NCBI GenBank assembly: GCA_020634615.1
Contig: JACKBI010000007.1
Span: 186,001-250,000 of the forward strand
DNA: 64,000 nucleotides
Source: Anaerolineales bacterium
GTDB taxonomy: Bacteria > Chloroflexota > Anaerolineae > JAAEKA01
Reading direction: 5' to 3'
In this document: positions 25,501-32,147 of the stretch, piece by piece
Layout: each line of letters starts with the position of its first letter
Position numbering within the stretch: position 1 is the stretch's first letter
The notes under the pieces: generated by a model
What the model was told of the DNA's origin: nothing
Database searches by the model: none
What the model saw: only the letters and a program-made list of their open reading frames with translations
Translations under genes and position numbers: made by a program

Positions 25501-25899
25501 GGTTTTGCCCAGCGCAGCTTCGCTGGCCAGCCACTGGTCCACGTCCTCCCAGTAATACTGGCCCGGCCCGCGGCCTTCGATGCTGCGCCAGCTGAACGCC
25601 ATGTGTCCGCCGGTCAGCCACGGGTAAAGGTCGGGGTCCAGGTGCGGCCAGTCGAAGAAGGTGTAGATGCCCGCGTTTGGGAAGCTCTGGTAGCTCGTCG
25701 AGGGCGGCGGCTGCCAGGCGGGGCAATTGGTGTCCGGTTGCGAGCCGGCTGCTTCCGGTGTACTGGCAGGCTGAGGCTGGCTGGCCGGCGCGCCCGCTTC
25801 ATGGGCAACGCTGCCCGCATTGGCCAGTGAAGATGCCAGTAGCGCCGCTATGATTAGGGCAAATGCCGCAGCCAGTTGTATGAGATGAATGGCGCGCAA
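22537..25899 (-). CDS. Large secreted GH-like / PPC / leucine-rich-repeat protein with Thr-Pro linker and LPLILHR tail
   Basis: A 1120-residue exported multidomain protein. TTG 25899 is preferred: GGAGG lies 9 nt upstream and the product starts with a clean signal peptide (MRAIHLIQLAAAFALIIAALL...ANA), whereas the longer open frame upstream has no such feature. Residues about 40-470 resemble a (beta/alpha)8 glycoside hydrolase (YTFFDWPHLDPDLYPW, ALIEIAAGIYGE, DLIWSLLNGLNKHPSY). A carbohydrate-binding-like beta domain follows, then a PPC domain (about 610-720), then eight 24-residue plant-type LRRs (about 750-1030, LxxLxxLxLxxNxLxG). A ~70-residue TATPT-rich linker leads to TYTRYLPLILHR. Substrate unknown; probably a surface or secreted protein that binds polysaccharide or protein. 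Confidence 0.85.
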   Translation of the reverse strand: MRAIHLIQLAAAFALIIAALLASSLANAGSVAHEAGAPASQPQPASTPEAAGSQPDTNCPAWQPPPSTSYQSFPNAGIYTFFDWPHLDPDLYPWLTGGHMAFSWRSIEGRGPGQYYWEDVDQWLASEAALGKTVALSFTAYEGNCCGGNQVPQWFNNAQGEWPAGNGYVTCSWTDYSGSHTEDIPMYWTAAFQSAYESFMQAIAARYGNDPRVALIEIAAGIYGETMPAESDDEVDACLQAAGLTSDLWTQTVNRITDIHQRAWQDTPMVLQYAPWYLYRKERRDITDYAASLGIGLKHNRLVTDHDDQVVRSNTATIHPDVCRTGQYDPMLQYAGQVPVGWEGESSYHPEASDLIWSLLNGLNKHPSYLLLGKATIATDDPYRQWALRLADRYTDVTVATTPGVWVALRDPLPPNPADPPRWYPQWGNFDFWLRQDDNAPGGHSVPAWYVGPHPWGRYARRTDAASGNPDMYFDVDDAFIDGSGAVPVTVSVLYYDNGTDTWELQYDATGDNFKSAGVVQKTNSREWLETTFVLPDAQFASQLDGYDFRLRSRGDGNEYFSFVEVLRTGNEEEEGKGRKAGKENADDANTTVPAVSHSPNLPVTLSPPPSNDDYDAATAIGGIPFDALVDASGATVAADDPDMQCGDGVNQRTLWYRLTAPSDGMLTLDTVGSHDDTVVAIWQGSRGNLQARGCNDDGAYWSDTSRLNVTVQAGQTYTVELASRAPLEDGQVALRVDFNTCSYAGDEAAVNSLLTTYGLSGLDNYAEVLAFPSGTRCAVTGLNLANKQLSLPLPATIGDLRNLQTLDLQFNRIPDPLPASLGNLNNLRVLNLRQNALHGPLPTSLANLRNLHALELEANALSGPLPAQIRSMTRLQRLFLSSNDLSGPLPGWLADLPNLEHLWLGYNQLSGALPASVGALDRLTQLSLSSNELTGALPDELTNLRRLQALHLEHNQFSGPLPAALGDLTQLAGFYVEHNPLTGPLPASMTNLNHLWSGHFTDTSLCEPDDPVFQAWRAGVPDWQGPGRLCSQPPLPTNTPTATATPTPTSTRTATATASSTPTRTPTATASTTATPSRTPTGTPTATASQTATGTPTATATATATRATYTRYLPLILHR
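24069..24195. repeat. GA/CT-rich inverted repeat inside the LRR protein gene
   Basis: GGAGGGGGAGAGAGGGTGAC opens the left arm and CTTTCCTTCCTTTCCCTTCC sits in the right arm. It encodes the acidic/Ser-Pro-rich linker NEEEEGKGRKAGKEN...SHSPNLPVTLSPPPSN, just before the PPC domain (residues about 568-610). Confidence 0.6.
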
Positions 25900-26005
25900 C
25901 GAGTCAGGCCTCCGTAGAATATTGGGAATCCATTGTACCGTATAGCGCGCAGAGGCGCCAGAGCATGGCTGGTTCTCGCAACACAGTTCACAAATTGAAA
26001 CATCC

Positions 26006-26034
26006 TTGACATTCTCCAACCCGTGTGATAGAAT
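26006..26034 (+). promoter_or_regulatory. Sigma70-type promoter of the nuo operon
   Basis: TTGACA at 26006-26011, 17-bp spacer, TAGAAT at 26029-26034. The leader to the nuoA start is about 110 nt and GC-rich with several small inverted repeats (for example GGAAGCTTCC at 26050-26059). Confidence 0.8.
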
Positions 26035-26149
26035 TCGCAACCGTTCCGGAGGAAGCTTCCCAACGGCGGGCGCAGACCTTCGGCTGACGCCCGGGGCGCT
26101 TCGTCCGGCGCCCTGCTGCTCTTTCCATCCCTCTAGAGCGGAGCCTGCT

Positions 26150-26503
26150 GTGCCAATTGAGTATCTCCCAATCCTGATCCTGATCGTCGTTGCTGCCATT
26201 TTTGCAGTGATTGCTTTGGCTGTGCCTGCCGTCTTTGGCCCGCGCCGCGCCACCAAGGCACGCCTGGAGCCTTATGAATCCGGCATGTTGCCGTATACCG
26301 ATGCGCGGCGGCGGTTTCCAGTGCAGTATTACGTCATTGCTGTGCTTTTTATCCTGTTCGACATTGAGGTGATCTTCCTCTATCCCTGGGCTGTGATCCT
26401 GCGCCAGCTCAAGCTGTTCGGCCTGATCGAAATGGGCATCTTCTTGCTGATACTTCTGGTCGGCTTTGCCTACGCCTGGCGCAAAGATGCGTTGGAATGG
26501 TGA
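26150..26503 (+). CDS. nuoA: NADH-quinone oxidoreductase subunit A
   Basis: Membrane subunit of complex I, 117 residues with three transmembrane helices. It has the family signature LEPYESGMLP and FDIEVIFLYPWAV, the latter with the conserved Asp-Glu pair in helix 2. GTG 26150 is chosen because GGAG lies 7 nt upstream and the product length matches the family; the longer open frame would start inside the promoter. First gene of the nuo operon. Confidence 0.96.
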   Translation: MPIEYLPILILIVVAAIFAVIALAVPAVFGPRRATKARLEPYESGMLPYTDARRRFPVQYYVIAVLFILFDIEVIFLYPWAVILRQLKLFGLIEMGIFLLILLVGFAYAWRKDALEW

Positions 26504-26507
26504 TTTG

Positions 26508-26587
26508 GTAGACAGGTAAACAAGTAGACAGGTAAGCAAGTAGACAGGTAAACGAGTAGACAAGTCAACAGGTAGACAAGGTAGCAG
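26508..26587 (+). repeat. Five 16-bp tandem repeats between nuoA and nuoB
   Basis: Five head-to-tail units starting at 26508, 26524, 26540, 26556 and 26572, consensus GTAGACAGGTAAACAA with increasing divergence in the last two. The array begins 4 bp after the nuoA stop. No spacers between units, so it is not a CRISPR array. Confidence 0.85.
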
Positions 26588-26688
26588 GCGACAGGATGAT
26601 TGGCAGGCTGGCAATGAGACCACTAAGACGCTTCTGTCAGCAATCTGCCATCTGCATCTTGCCACCTGCAACTTCTGAGGTGTGATGT

Positions 26689-27210
26689 ATGGGTCTTGAG
26701 AATAAGTTGGGCGACGACGGTGTAGTAGTAACCTCGTTGGAATCTATGGTCAACTGGAGCCGGGCCAACTCGGTGTGGCCCCTGCTGTTTGGTCTTGCCT
26801 GCTGCGCCATCGAAATGATTACCACCGGCACGGCGCGCCATGACATCGCTCGCTTTGGTTCGGAATTGTTTCGCGCCTCACCCCGCCAGGCCGATCTGAT
26901 GATTGTGTCGGGGCGGGTGAGCAACAAGATGGCGCCGGTGGTCAGCCGTCTCTACGAGCAGATGGCGGAACCGAAGTGGGTGATCGCGATGGGCATCTGC
27001 GCCAGCGCCGGCGGTCCGTTCAACAACTACGCCATCGTGCAGGGTGTGGACAAGATCATTCCAGTCGATGTCTACGTCCCTGGCTGCCCGCCGCGCCCGG
27101 AGGCGCTGTTGCAGGGACTGATGCTTTTGCAGAAGAAGATCAAGGGCGAGACCTTCAGCCAGTATGATATTGAACTGATGGAAGCCGCCAAAAGCCGGTC
27201 GATGGGATGA
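26689..27210 (+). CDS. nuoB: NADH-quinone oxidoreductase subunit B
   Basis: Peripheral-arm subunit of complex I (173 residues) that holds the terminal [4Fe-4S] cluster N2. The four ligands are seen: Cys38-Cys39 (GLACCAIEM), Cys104 (MGICASAGG) and Cys133 ([10 protein letters not shown]). Start ATG 26689 follows a weak TGAGGTG. It is separated from nuoA by a tandem repeat array and from nuoCD by a toxin-antitoxin cassette. Confidence 0.97.
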   Translation: MGLENKLGDDGVVVTSLESMVNWSRANSVWPLLFGLACCAIEMITTGTARHDIARFGSELFRASPRQADLMIVSGRVSNKMAPVVSRLYEQMAEPKWVIAMGICASAGGPFNNYAIVQGVDKIIPVDVYVPGCPPRPEALLQGLMLLQKKIKGETFSQYDIELMEAAKSRSMG

Positions 27211-27238
27211 CCGAGCCGGACAAAGAGGAGTGTGGACG

Positions 27239-27490
27239 ATGCAGGCAGTGGCGTATTCGCAGGTAAAAGGTAGATGGGTTGAACTGATGGACCGGGTCGC
27301 TGATGATCGTACCCCCGTAGTGATCACTCGAGATGAGGCGCCGTCTGTCGTTTTGATGTCGCTTGAGGAGTACGAGTCGTTTGAGGAAACGGCATATTTG
27401 CTGCGTAGCCCGAAAAATGCCCGACGCCTGCTGGAGAGCATCGCTGAACTGGAGCAAGGAGGCGGTCAGGCGCGGGAGCTGGCAGAATGA
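27239..27490 (+). CDS. yefM: YefM/Phd-type antitoxin
   Basis: An 83-residue Phd/YefM-family protein. The N-terminal DNA-binding part (MQAVAYSQVKGRWVELMDRV, then TPVVITRDEAPSVVLMSLEEYESFEET) is characteristic, followed by a helical toxin-binding tail. ATG 27239 has GAGGAG 9 nt upstream; an earlier in-frame GTG is less well placed. The stop overlaps the toxin start by 4 bp. It likely autorepresses its operon, but no separate promoter was identified inside the nuo transcript. Confidence 0.9.
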   Translation: MQAVAYSQVKGRWVELMDRVADDRTPVVITRDEAPSVVLMSLEEYESFEETAYLLRSPKNARRLLESIAELEQGGGQARELAE

Positions 27491-27744
27491 TCTATCAGTT
27501 CTCGGCGAATGCCTGGGACGATTACCTTTATTGGCAAGAGACAGATCGCAAAATGATGAGGCGAATCAACCGGCTTATTAAAGATGCTGCGAGGTCGCCC
27601 TCGGAAGGTATTGGCAAGCCAGAACCCTTGAGGCATAACCTGGCAGGTTGGTGGAGCCGGCGTATCGATGAGGAACATCGGATGGTTTATCGAGTCAATG
27701 ATGATGTACTTGAGATTGCCCAGTTGCGACACCACTATGAATGA
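27487..27744 (+). CDS. yoeB: Txe/YoeB-family mRNA interferase toxin
   Basis: An 85-residue RelE-superfamily toxin of the YoeB type, which cleaves mRNA on the ribosome. Family features: DDYLYWQETDRKMMRRINRLIKD, GIGKPEPLRHNLAGWWSRRI, and the C-terminal EHRMVYRV...QLRHHYE with the conserved Arg, His and terminal Tyr-rich region of the active site. Intact, with 4-bp overlap to yefM. It ends 9 bp before nuoCD, so toxin and respiratory genes probably share a transcript. Confidence 0.92.
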   Translation: MIYQFSANAWDDYLYWQETDRKMMRRINRLIKDAARSPSEGIGKPEPLRHNLAGWWSRRIDEEHRMVYRVNDDVLEIAQLRHHYE

Positions 27745-27753
27745 GGATCTTCA

Positions 27754-29577
27754 ATGACCAACGGTACACCGGCGACGGTGGCAGAGCCTTTGGACACAAC
27801 TGAATTCCGCGACGTCGAAGCACAGCTCAAGCAGCGCTTTCCGGCTGCCGTGCTGGACGTTGAGCGCGCGTACGGCGAGATTGACTTTACTGTACAGGCC
27901 GGCGATCTTCTCCAGGTAGCCGGATTTCTGCGCGACCAACCGGGACTGGAGTTCGTGCATCTGGCCGACGTGACGGCAATCGACCGCAGCGAATTGCCCA
28001 GCCGCCAGCGCAATCACGCTGGTGACGAGGCGCGCTTCGCCGGTATCTACCATTTGTATTCCATCGCGGGGCGTCGCCGCGTTCGCTTGACTGTGCCGGC
28101 CGAAGGGCCTGACGACAAGCCGACCGTGCCCAGTCTGTACCCACTGTGGAAGTCAACATTCTGCATGGAGCGTGAGGCGTTCGATCTGGTGGGCCTTCGC
28201 TTTTCCGGTCACCCCGATCTGCGGCGCATCATGATGCCGTGGGATTGGGTCGGCCATCCACTGCGCAAAGACCAGCCGCTGGGCGGCGAAGAAGTGCCGT
28301 TCAGCATGACCTGGAACGATCCTGACTTCGCCACGCTGGGCACACAGACACTCAACCCGGATGCGGTTCAGGCGCCGCTCCCAAAGGGTGTTGACACGAC
28401 CAAACATATGGTCCTCAACATGGGGCCGCAGCATCCCGCCACCCATGGCGTGTTGCGCATTGCGCTGGAACTGGACGGCGAGCGGATCGTCAGCGCACAC
28501 CCGGACACCGGTTATCTGCACAGCGGTTTCGAGAAGCAGGCCGAAAACGTTCGTTACAAGGACTTCGTGCCTTACACCGACCGGATGGACTACACCTCAG
28601 CCATGTGCAACAACCTGGGGTATTCCCTCGCCGTTGAGAAACTGATGGGGGTGGAAATTCCACCGCGCGCCCAGGCAATTCGCGTGGTGGTGGCAGAGTT
28701 GCAGCGCATCGCCGCCCATCTGGTCTGGCTGGCGACGCACATCCTCGATGTCAGCGGCACCGGCATGAGCTTGCTGATGTACGCCTTCCGCGAACGCGAG
28801 ATGATTCTCGACATGTTCGAGATGATCTCCGGCGCGCGCCTCACCTATTCCTATGTTCGCATCGGCGGCGTCTGGAAGGATGCCCCGGCGGCATTCGTCG
28901 CCAGAGTCCAGGAGTTCTGCGAGCTTTTCCCGGAGCGCATCGACCAGTACGAGCGCATGTTGACCGACAGCGTGATCTTCCGCAAGCGCGTCGAGGGCAT
29001 CGGCAAATTGAGCCAGGCTGACGCTCTCAGCCTTGGCTGCACCGGTCCGTTGCTGCGCGGCAGCGGCGTGGCCTACGACTTGCGCAAGCTGGCGCCTTAC
29101 AGTGGCTACGACCGCTACGATTTCGAGGTTCCGACGGCCACCGAGGGCGACTCGTTGGCCCGCTACCTGGTGCGCATCCGCGAGATGCGCCAAAGCATCC
29201 GCATCATCGAACAGGCGCTGGAAGATGTGAAGGCCACAACAGGCCAGCCGCACAAGACTGCTGACCGCAAGGTCGCCTTGCCGCCGCGTTCCGAACTGGA
29301 CACCAGCATGGAAGCGCTGATTCATCATTTCAAGCTGGTGACTGAAGGATTCAAACCAGAACCGGGCGAGGTTTACTTTGGCCACGAGAACCCCAAGGGC
29401 GAGCTGGGCTTCTACATCCGTTCCGACGGCAGCGCACATCCTTACCGATTGCATGTGCGCGGCCCGAGTTTTGTCAATATCTTCGCCACCGACCACATGT
29501 CGCGCGGCCACCTGATCTCCGACCTGGTGACCATCATTGGCTCCATCGACATCGTGTTGGGCGAGGTGGACCGCTAA
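27754..29577 (+). CDS. nuoCD: NADH-quinone oxidoreductase subunits C and D, fused
   Basis: Complex I peripheral-arm protein, 607 residues. Residues about 15-200 are NuoC (30-kDa) with SLYPLWKSTFCMEREAFDLVGLRFSGHPDLRRIMMP. Residues about 215-607 are NuoD (49-kDa): NMGPQHPATHGVLR, the quinone-site DTGYLHSGFEK, and the C-terminal FATDHMSRGHLISDLVTIIGSIDIVLGEVDR. The C-D fusion is known from several lineages. GAGG lies ahead of ATG 27754. Its TAA shares one base with the next ATG (TAATG). Confidence 0.97.
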   Translation: MTNGTPATVAEPLDTTEFRDVEAQLKQRFPAAVLDVERAYGEIDFTVQAGDLLQVAGFLRDQPGLEFVHLADVTAIDRSELPSRQRNHAGDEARFAGIYHLYSIAGRRRVRLTVPAEGPDDKPTVPSLYPLWKSTFCMEREAFDLVGLRFSGHPDLRRIMMPWDWVGHPLRKDQPLGGEEVPFSMTWNDPDFATLGTQTLNPDAVQAPLPKGVDTTKHMVLNMGPQHPATHGVLRIALELDGERIVSAHPDTGYLHSGFEKQAENVRYKDFVPYTDRMDYTSAMCNNLGYSLAVEKLMGVEIPPRAQAIRVVVAELQRIAAHLVWLATHILDVSGTGMSLLMYAFREREMILDMFEMISGARLTYSYVRIGGVWKDAPAAFVARVQEFCELFPERIDQYERMLTDSVIFRKRVEGIGKLSQADALSLGCTGPLLRGSGVAYDLRKLAPYSGYDRYDFEVPTATEGDSLARYLVRIREMRQSIRIIEQALEDVKATTGQPHKTADRKVALPPRSELDTSMEALIHHFKLVTEGFKPEPGEVYFGHENPKGELGFYIRSDGSAHPYRLHVRGPSFVNIFATDHMSRGHLISDLVTIIGSIDIVLGEVDR

Positions 29578-31496
29578 TGCTGACTGACGCAACCCGCAAC
29601 ACAATCCGTGAATTGATGGCCCGCTATCCACAGGCGCGCTCGGCGCTGGGACCTGCGCTGGAGGCAGCGCAGCAGCAGCTTGGCTATTTGCCCGACGAGG
29701 CGATGGCCGAAGTGGCTGCCATCTTCGACCTGGAACCGATGGAAGTCCAGGCGTTTGTTGGTTTTTACCACATGCTGCACCAGTGGCCGGTTGGGCAGTA
29801 CCACGTTGAGGTTTGCACCAACGTGCCCTGTATGCTGCGCGGGGCGGGCAAGTGCGGTGAACAGCTCAAGGAAAAGCTGGGCCTGGAGTATGGCCAGACG
29901 ACGCCCGACGGCATGTTTACGCTGGGCGAAATGGAGTGCCTTGGCTCCTGTGGCACCGCACCGATGGTTTCGGTGACCAGGGCGCAGTCCGACTGGTCAC
30001 GCTACTACGAGGAACTCAATACCCCGGAGCGCGTCGACGCGATGCTGGCTGAGCTGCGCAGCCTGGCCAGCGTTCCCGCGGATCAGCTTCCCAGCGCCGG
30101 TCGGGTCGTTCCTGGCGTCGACGAAGTGGCGCGTCCCTATCACCACAGCCACCATCCCGACACCAACAACATTCTGGCGCGCATCGACAAGCCGGACAGC
30201 CATACGCTGGCCAGCTACGAAGCCGATGGCGGCTACGCATTGGCTCGGCAGATTCTCGCCAAAGAGGGTGGCAAGACGCCGCTGGAAGTTCTGGAGACGG
30301 TCAAGGCAGCCGGACTGCGCGGTCGAGGCGGCGCAGGCTTTCCTACCGGCATGAAGTGGGGTTTCCTCCCGGCTGGCTCCTACCCGCGCTATCTGGTGGT
30401 CAACGCCGACGAGAGCGAACCGGGCACCTTCAAGGACCGGCTGATCATCGAGTACGACCCACACCAGCTTATCGAAGGCATTATTCTGGCCTGCTATGCG
30501 ACCGAGGCCAGCCACGCGTTCATCTATATCCGCGGCGAGTATTTCTTCGGTGCGCAGCGCCTTGAAGACGCTGTGGCGGAAGCTCGCGCCAAGGGCTATA
30601 TCGGCAAGGGCATTTTCGGATCGGCCAAGGATCTGGAGATCACAGTCCACCGCGGCGCGGGCGCCTACATCTGCGGCGAAGAGACGGCACTGCTGACCTC
30701 GCTGGAAGGCTACCGCGGTCATCCGCGACTCAAGCCGCCTTTCCCGGCGGTCGAAGGTCTGTATCGCAAGCCGACCATTGTCAACAACGTCGAGACCATC
30801 ACGCAGGTCGTGTCCATTGTTCGCAACGGCGCCGACTGGTACAAACAGTGGGGTTCGGAGAAGTCACCCGGTTTTGCGCTCTACTGCCTCAGCGGGCAGG
30901 TCAAGAAACCGGGCGTCTACGAGCTCCCGTACAACACGACGCTGCGCGAGTTGATCTACGACTACGCTGGCGGCACTATCGACGACCGGCCCATCAAGTC
31001 GGTGATCCCGGGCGGACTGTCGATGCCACATGTTGCGGTGGACAAGCTGGACACGCCCATGACCTTCGAGGACATCGTTGCGGCCGGCTCCTCGCTGGGA
31101 TCGTGCGGCATCATCGTGATCTGCGAAGGCGAGAGCATCGTCGAAGTCGCGCGCCGCACCATGGGCTTCTACCGCGAGGAGAGCTGCGGCAAGTGTACCC
31201 CCTGCCGCGAGGGCGGCGGCTGGATCGAGAAGATCCTGGAGCGCATCGAGCGCGGCGAAGGCCAGTCCAGCGACCTCGACCTGATCGATCGCCTCACCTG
31301 GCCTATCGAACGTCAGAGCTTCTGCCCCTTTGGCGCAGCCTCGGTCTGGGGCGTGCGCAGCATGATCAAGCTCTACCGCGACGATTTCGAGGCCTACATC
31401 GAGCAGACCAATCCGACTCACAAAGAGCCGGAGTTGCCGGTGCGACCGATTTATCGGCCGGATACAGGTGACGTGGCGCCGAAGGTTCGGGTGTAG
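29577..31496 (+). CDS. nuoEF: NADH-quinone oxidoreductase subunits E and F, fused
   Basis: Residues about 1-160 are NuoE (24-kDa) with the N1a [2Fe-2S] ligands Cys80, Cys85, Cys121 and Cys125. Residues about 210-639 are NuoF (51-kDa): the nucleotide-binding GRGGAGFPTGMKW, the FMN/NADH region ADESEPGTFKDR and GAGAYICGEETAL, and cluster N3 ligands Cys537, Cys540, Cys543 and Cys583. This is the NADH-oxidising tip of complex I. The two subunits are normally separate; here one continuous frame with a ~45-residue His-rich linker (PYHHSHHPDT) joins them. Overlaps nuoCD by 1 nt. Confidence 0.96.
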   Translation: MLTDATRNTIRELMARYPQARSALGPALEAAQQQLGYLPDEAMAEVAAIFDLEPMEVQAFVGFYHMLHQWPVGQYHVEVCTNVPCMLRGAGKCGEQLKEKLGLEYGQTTPDGMFTLGEMECLGSCGTAPMVSVTRAQSDWSRYYEELNTPERVDAMLAELRSLASVPADQLPSAGRVVPGVDEVARPYHHSHHPDTNNILARIDKPDSHTLASYEADGGYALARQILAKEGGKTPLEVLETVKAAGLRGRGGAGFPTGMKWGFLPAGSYPRYLVVNADESEPGTFKDRLIIEYDPHQLIEGIILACYATEASHAFIYIRGEYFFGAQRLEDAVAEARAKGYIGKGIFGSAKDLEITVHRGAGAYICGEETALLTSLEGYRGHPRLKPPFPAVEGLYRKPTIVNNVETITQVVSIVRNGADWYKQWGSEKSPGFALYCLSGQVKKPGVYELPYNTTLRELIYDYAGGTIDDRPIKSVIPGGLSMPHVAVDKLDTPMTFEDIVAAGSSLGSCGIIVICEGESIVEVARRTMGFYREESCGKCTPCREGGGWIEKILERIERGEGQSSDLDLIDRLTWPIERQSFCPFGAASVWGVRSMIKLYRDDFEAYIEQTNPTHKEPELPVRPIYRPDTGDVAPKVRV

Positions 31497-31531
31497 CGAC
31501 CTAGCAAAACACTTCGTGAGGCTGGATCTTG

Positions 31532-31903
31532 ATGCGACAAAGTGAACTGAGTTACAGGGTGTTGTTGACTAAGAAGCTGTTTGAAAAGTCGCCCGTTCAG
31601 ACTTCGGAAGTCGCCGAGTCAACAAGAGTAGCCTGTCAAAACCGTCGTAGGCCAGTCGTGACAGTCAGTCGGCGACTTCCGAAGTCTTTTCAAACAGCTT
31701 CTAAGGAAATGGAAGGTGGCTATACGGTCACGGTTCCAACCCTTCCGGGATGCGTCACTTATGGTGACACCGTGGACGAGGCCATAAGTATGGCACGTGA
31801 AGCGATTGACCTCTATCTGGAAAGTCTTGAAGCGCATGGCGAACCGATTCCTGATGAGCGTAGGACGCTTGAGTATACTTTGACCGTTTCCAGCCATGCC
31901 TAG
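31532..31903 (+). CDS. hicB: HicB-type antitoxin interrupted in frame by a MITE
   Basis: A 123-residue frame. Residues 1-14 (MRQSELSYRVLLTK) and from about 58 on (KEMEGGYTVTVPTLPGC, then DTVDEAISMAREAIDLYLE) together make a normal HicB partial-RNase-H-fold antitoxin. The ~44 residues between come from a 127-bp MITE plus a 5-bp target duplication; since 132 is a multiple of 3, the frame is kept and no stop arises. The insertion falls in the loop after the first beta strand. Whether the product still folds is unknown. The stop overlaps the start of hicA. ATG 31532 has GAGG 10 nt upstream. Confidence 0.85.
   Translation: MRQSELSYRVLLTKKLFEKSPVQTSEVAESTRVACQNRRRPVVTVSRRLPKSFQTASKEMEGGYTVTVPTLPGCVTYGDTVDEAISMAREAIDLYLESLEAHGEPIPDERRTLEYTLTVSSHA
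31574..31700. mobile_element. 127-bp MITE, copy 1, inside hicB
   Basis: Terminal inverted repeats of 15 bp, AAGCTGTTTGAAAAG and CTTTTCAAACAGCTT, are perfect. A second pair, ACTTCGGAAGTCGCCGA and TCGGCGACTTCCGAAGT, lies inside. The element is flanked by the direct repeat CTAAG (31569-31573 and 31701-31705), a 5-bp target-site duplication; excising element plus one CTAAG restores an ordinary hicB. No transposase is encoded, so it must be mobilised in trans. Confidence 0.9.
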
Positions 31904-32120
31904 CTTCCCGTCGTTGACCCAGAAGCAGCTAATCCGCATTCTGGAGTGAAGAAGCTTCGTGTTGGATCGTATCAAGGGTAGCCATCATATTCTCATTCAT
32001 CCCGAAACACGGCGGCGCGCTGTGGTTCCTTTTCACAAAAAGGATTTGCCAAAGGGAACAGTCGCTGCAATCCTTCGGCAGGCCGGAATTGACAGAGACG
32101 ATCTTGATGACTTGTTGTAA
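31896..32120 (+). pseudogene. hicA: HicA-type toxin with premature TGA
   Basis: A 74-codon HicA mRNA-interferase gene: MPSFPSLTQKQLIRILE, then TGA at 31947-31949, then RSFVLDRIKGSHHILIHPE, AVVPFHKKDLPKGT and AAILRQAGIDRDDL. The catalytic-His motif GSHH and the dsRBD-like fold are intact apart from the stop. A CGA-to-TGA change would account for it. Unless translation restarts downstream (for example GTG 31959) the toxin is dead, which fits the damaged state of hicB. It ends 27 bp before nuoG. Confidence 0.8.
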
Positions 32121-32147
32121 TCTCAATTTGAAACGGCTTGACAACCA

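Noticed and set aside
26508..26587. Tandem array considered as a CRISPR
   Set aside because: The 16-bp units abut with no unique spacers, units diverge, and no cas gene is in the window.
31574..31700. Residues 15-58 of HicB considered as a new domain
   Set aside because: Fully explained by a MITE with inverted ends and a target duplication.
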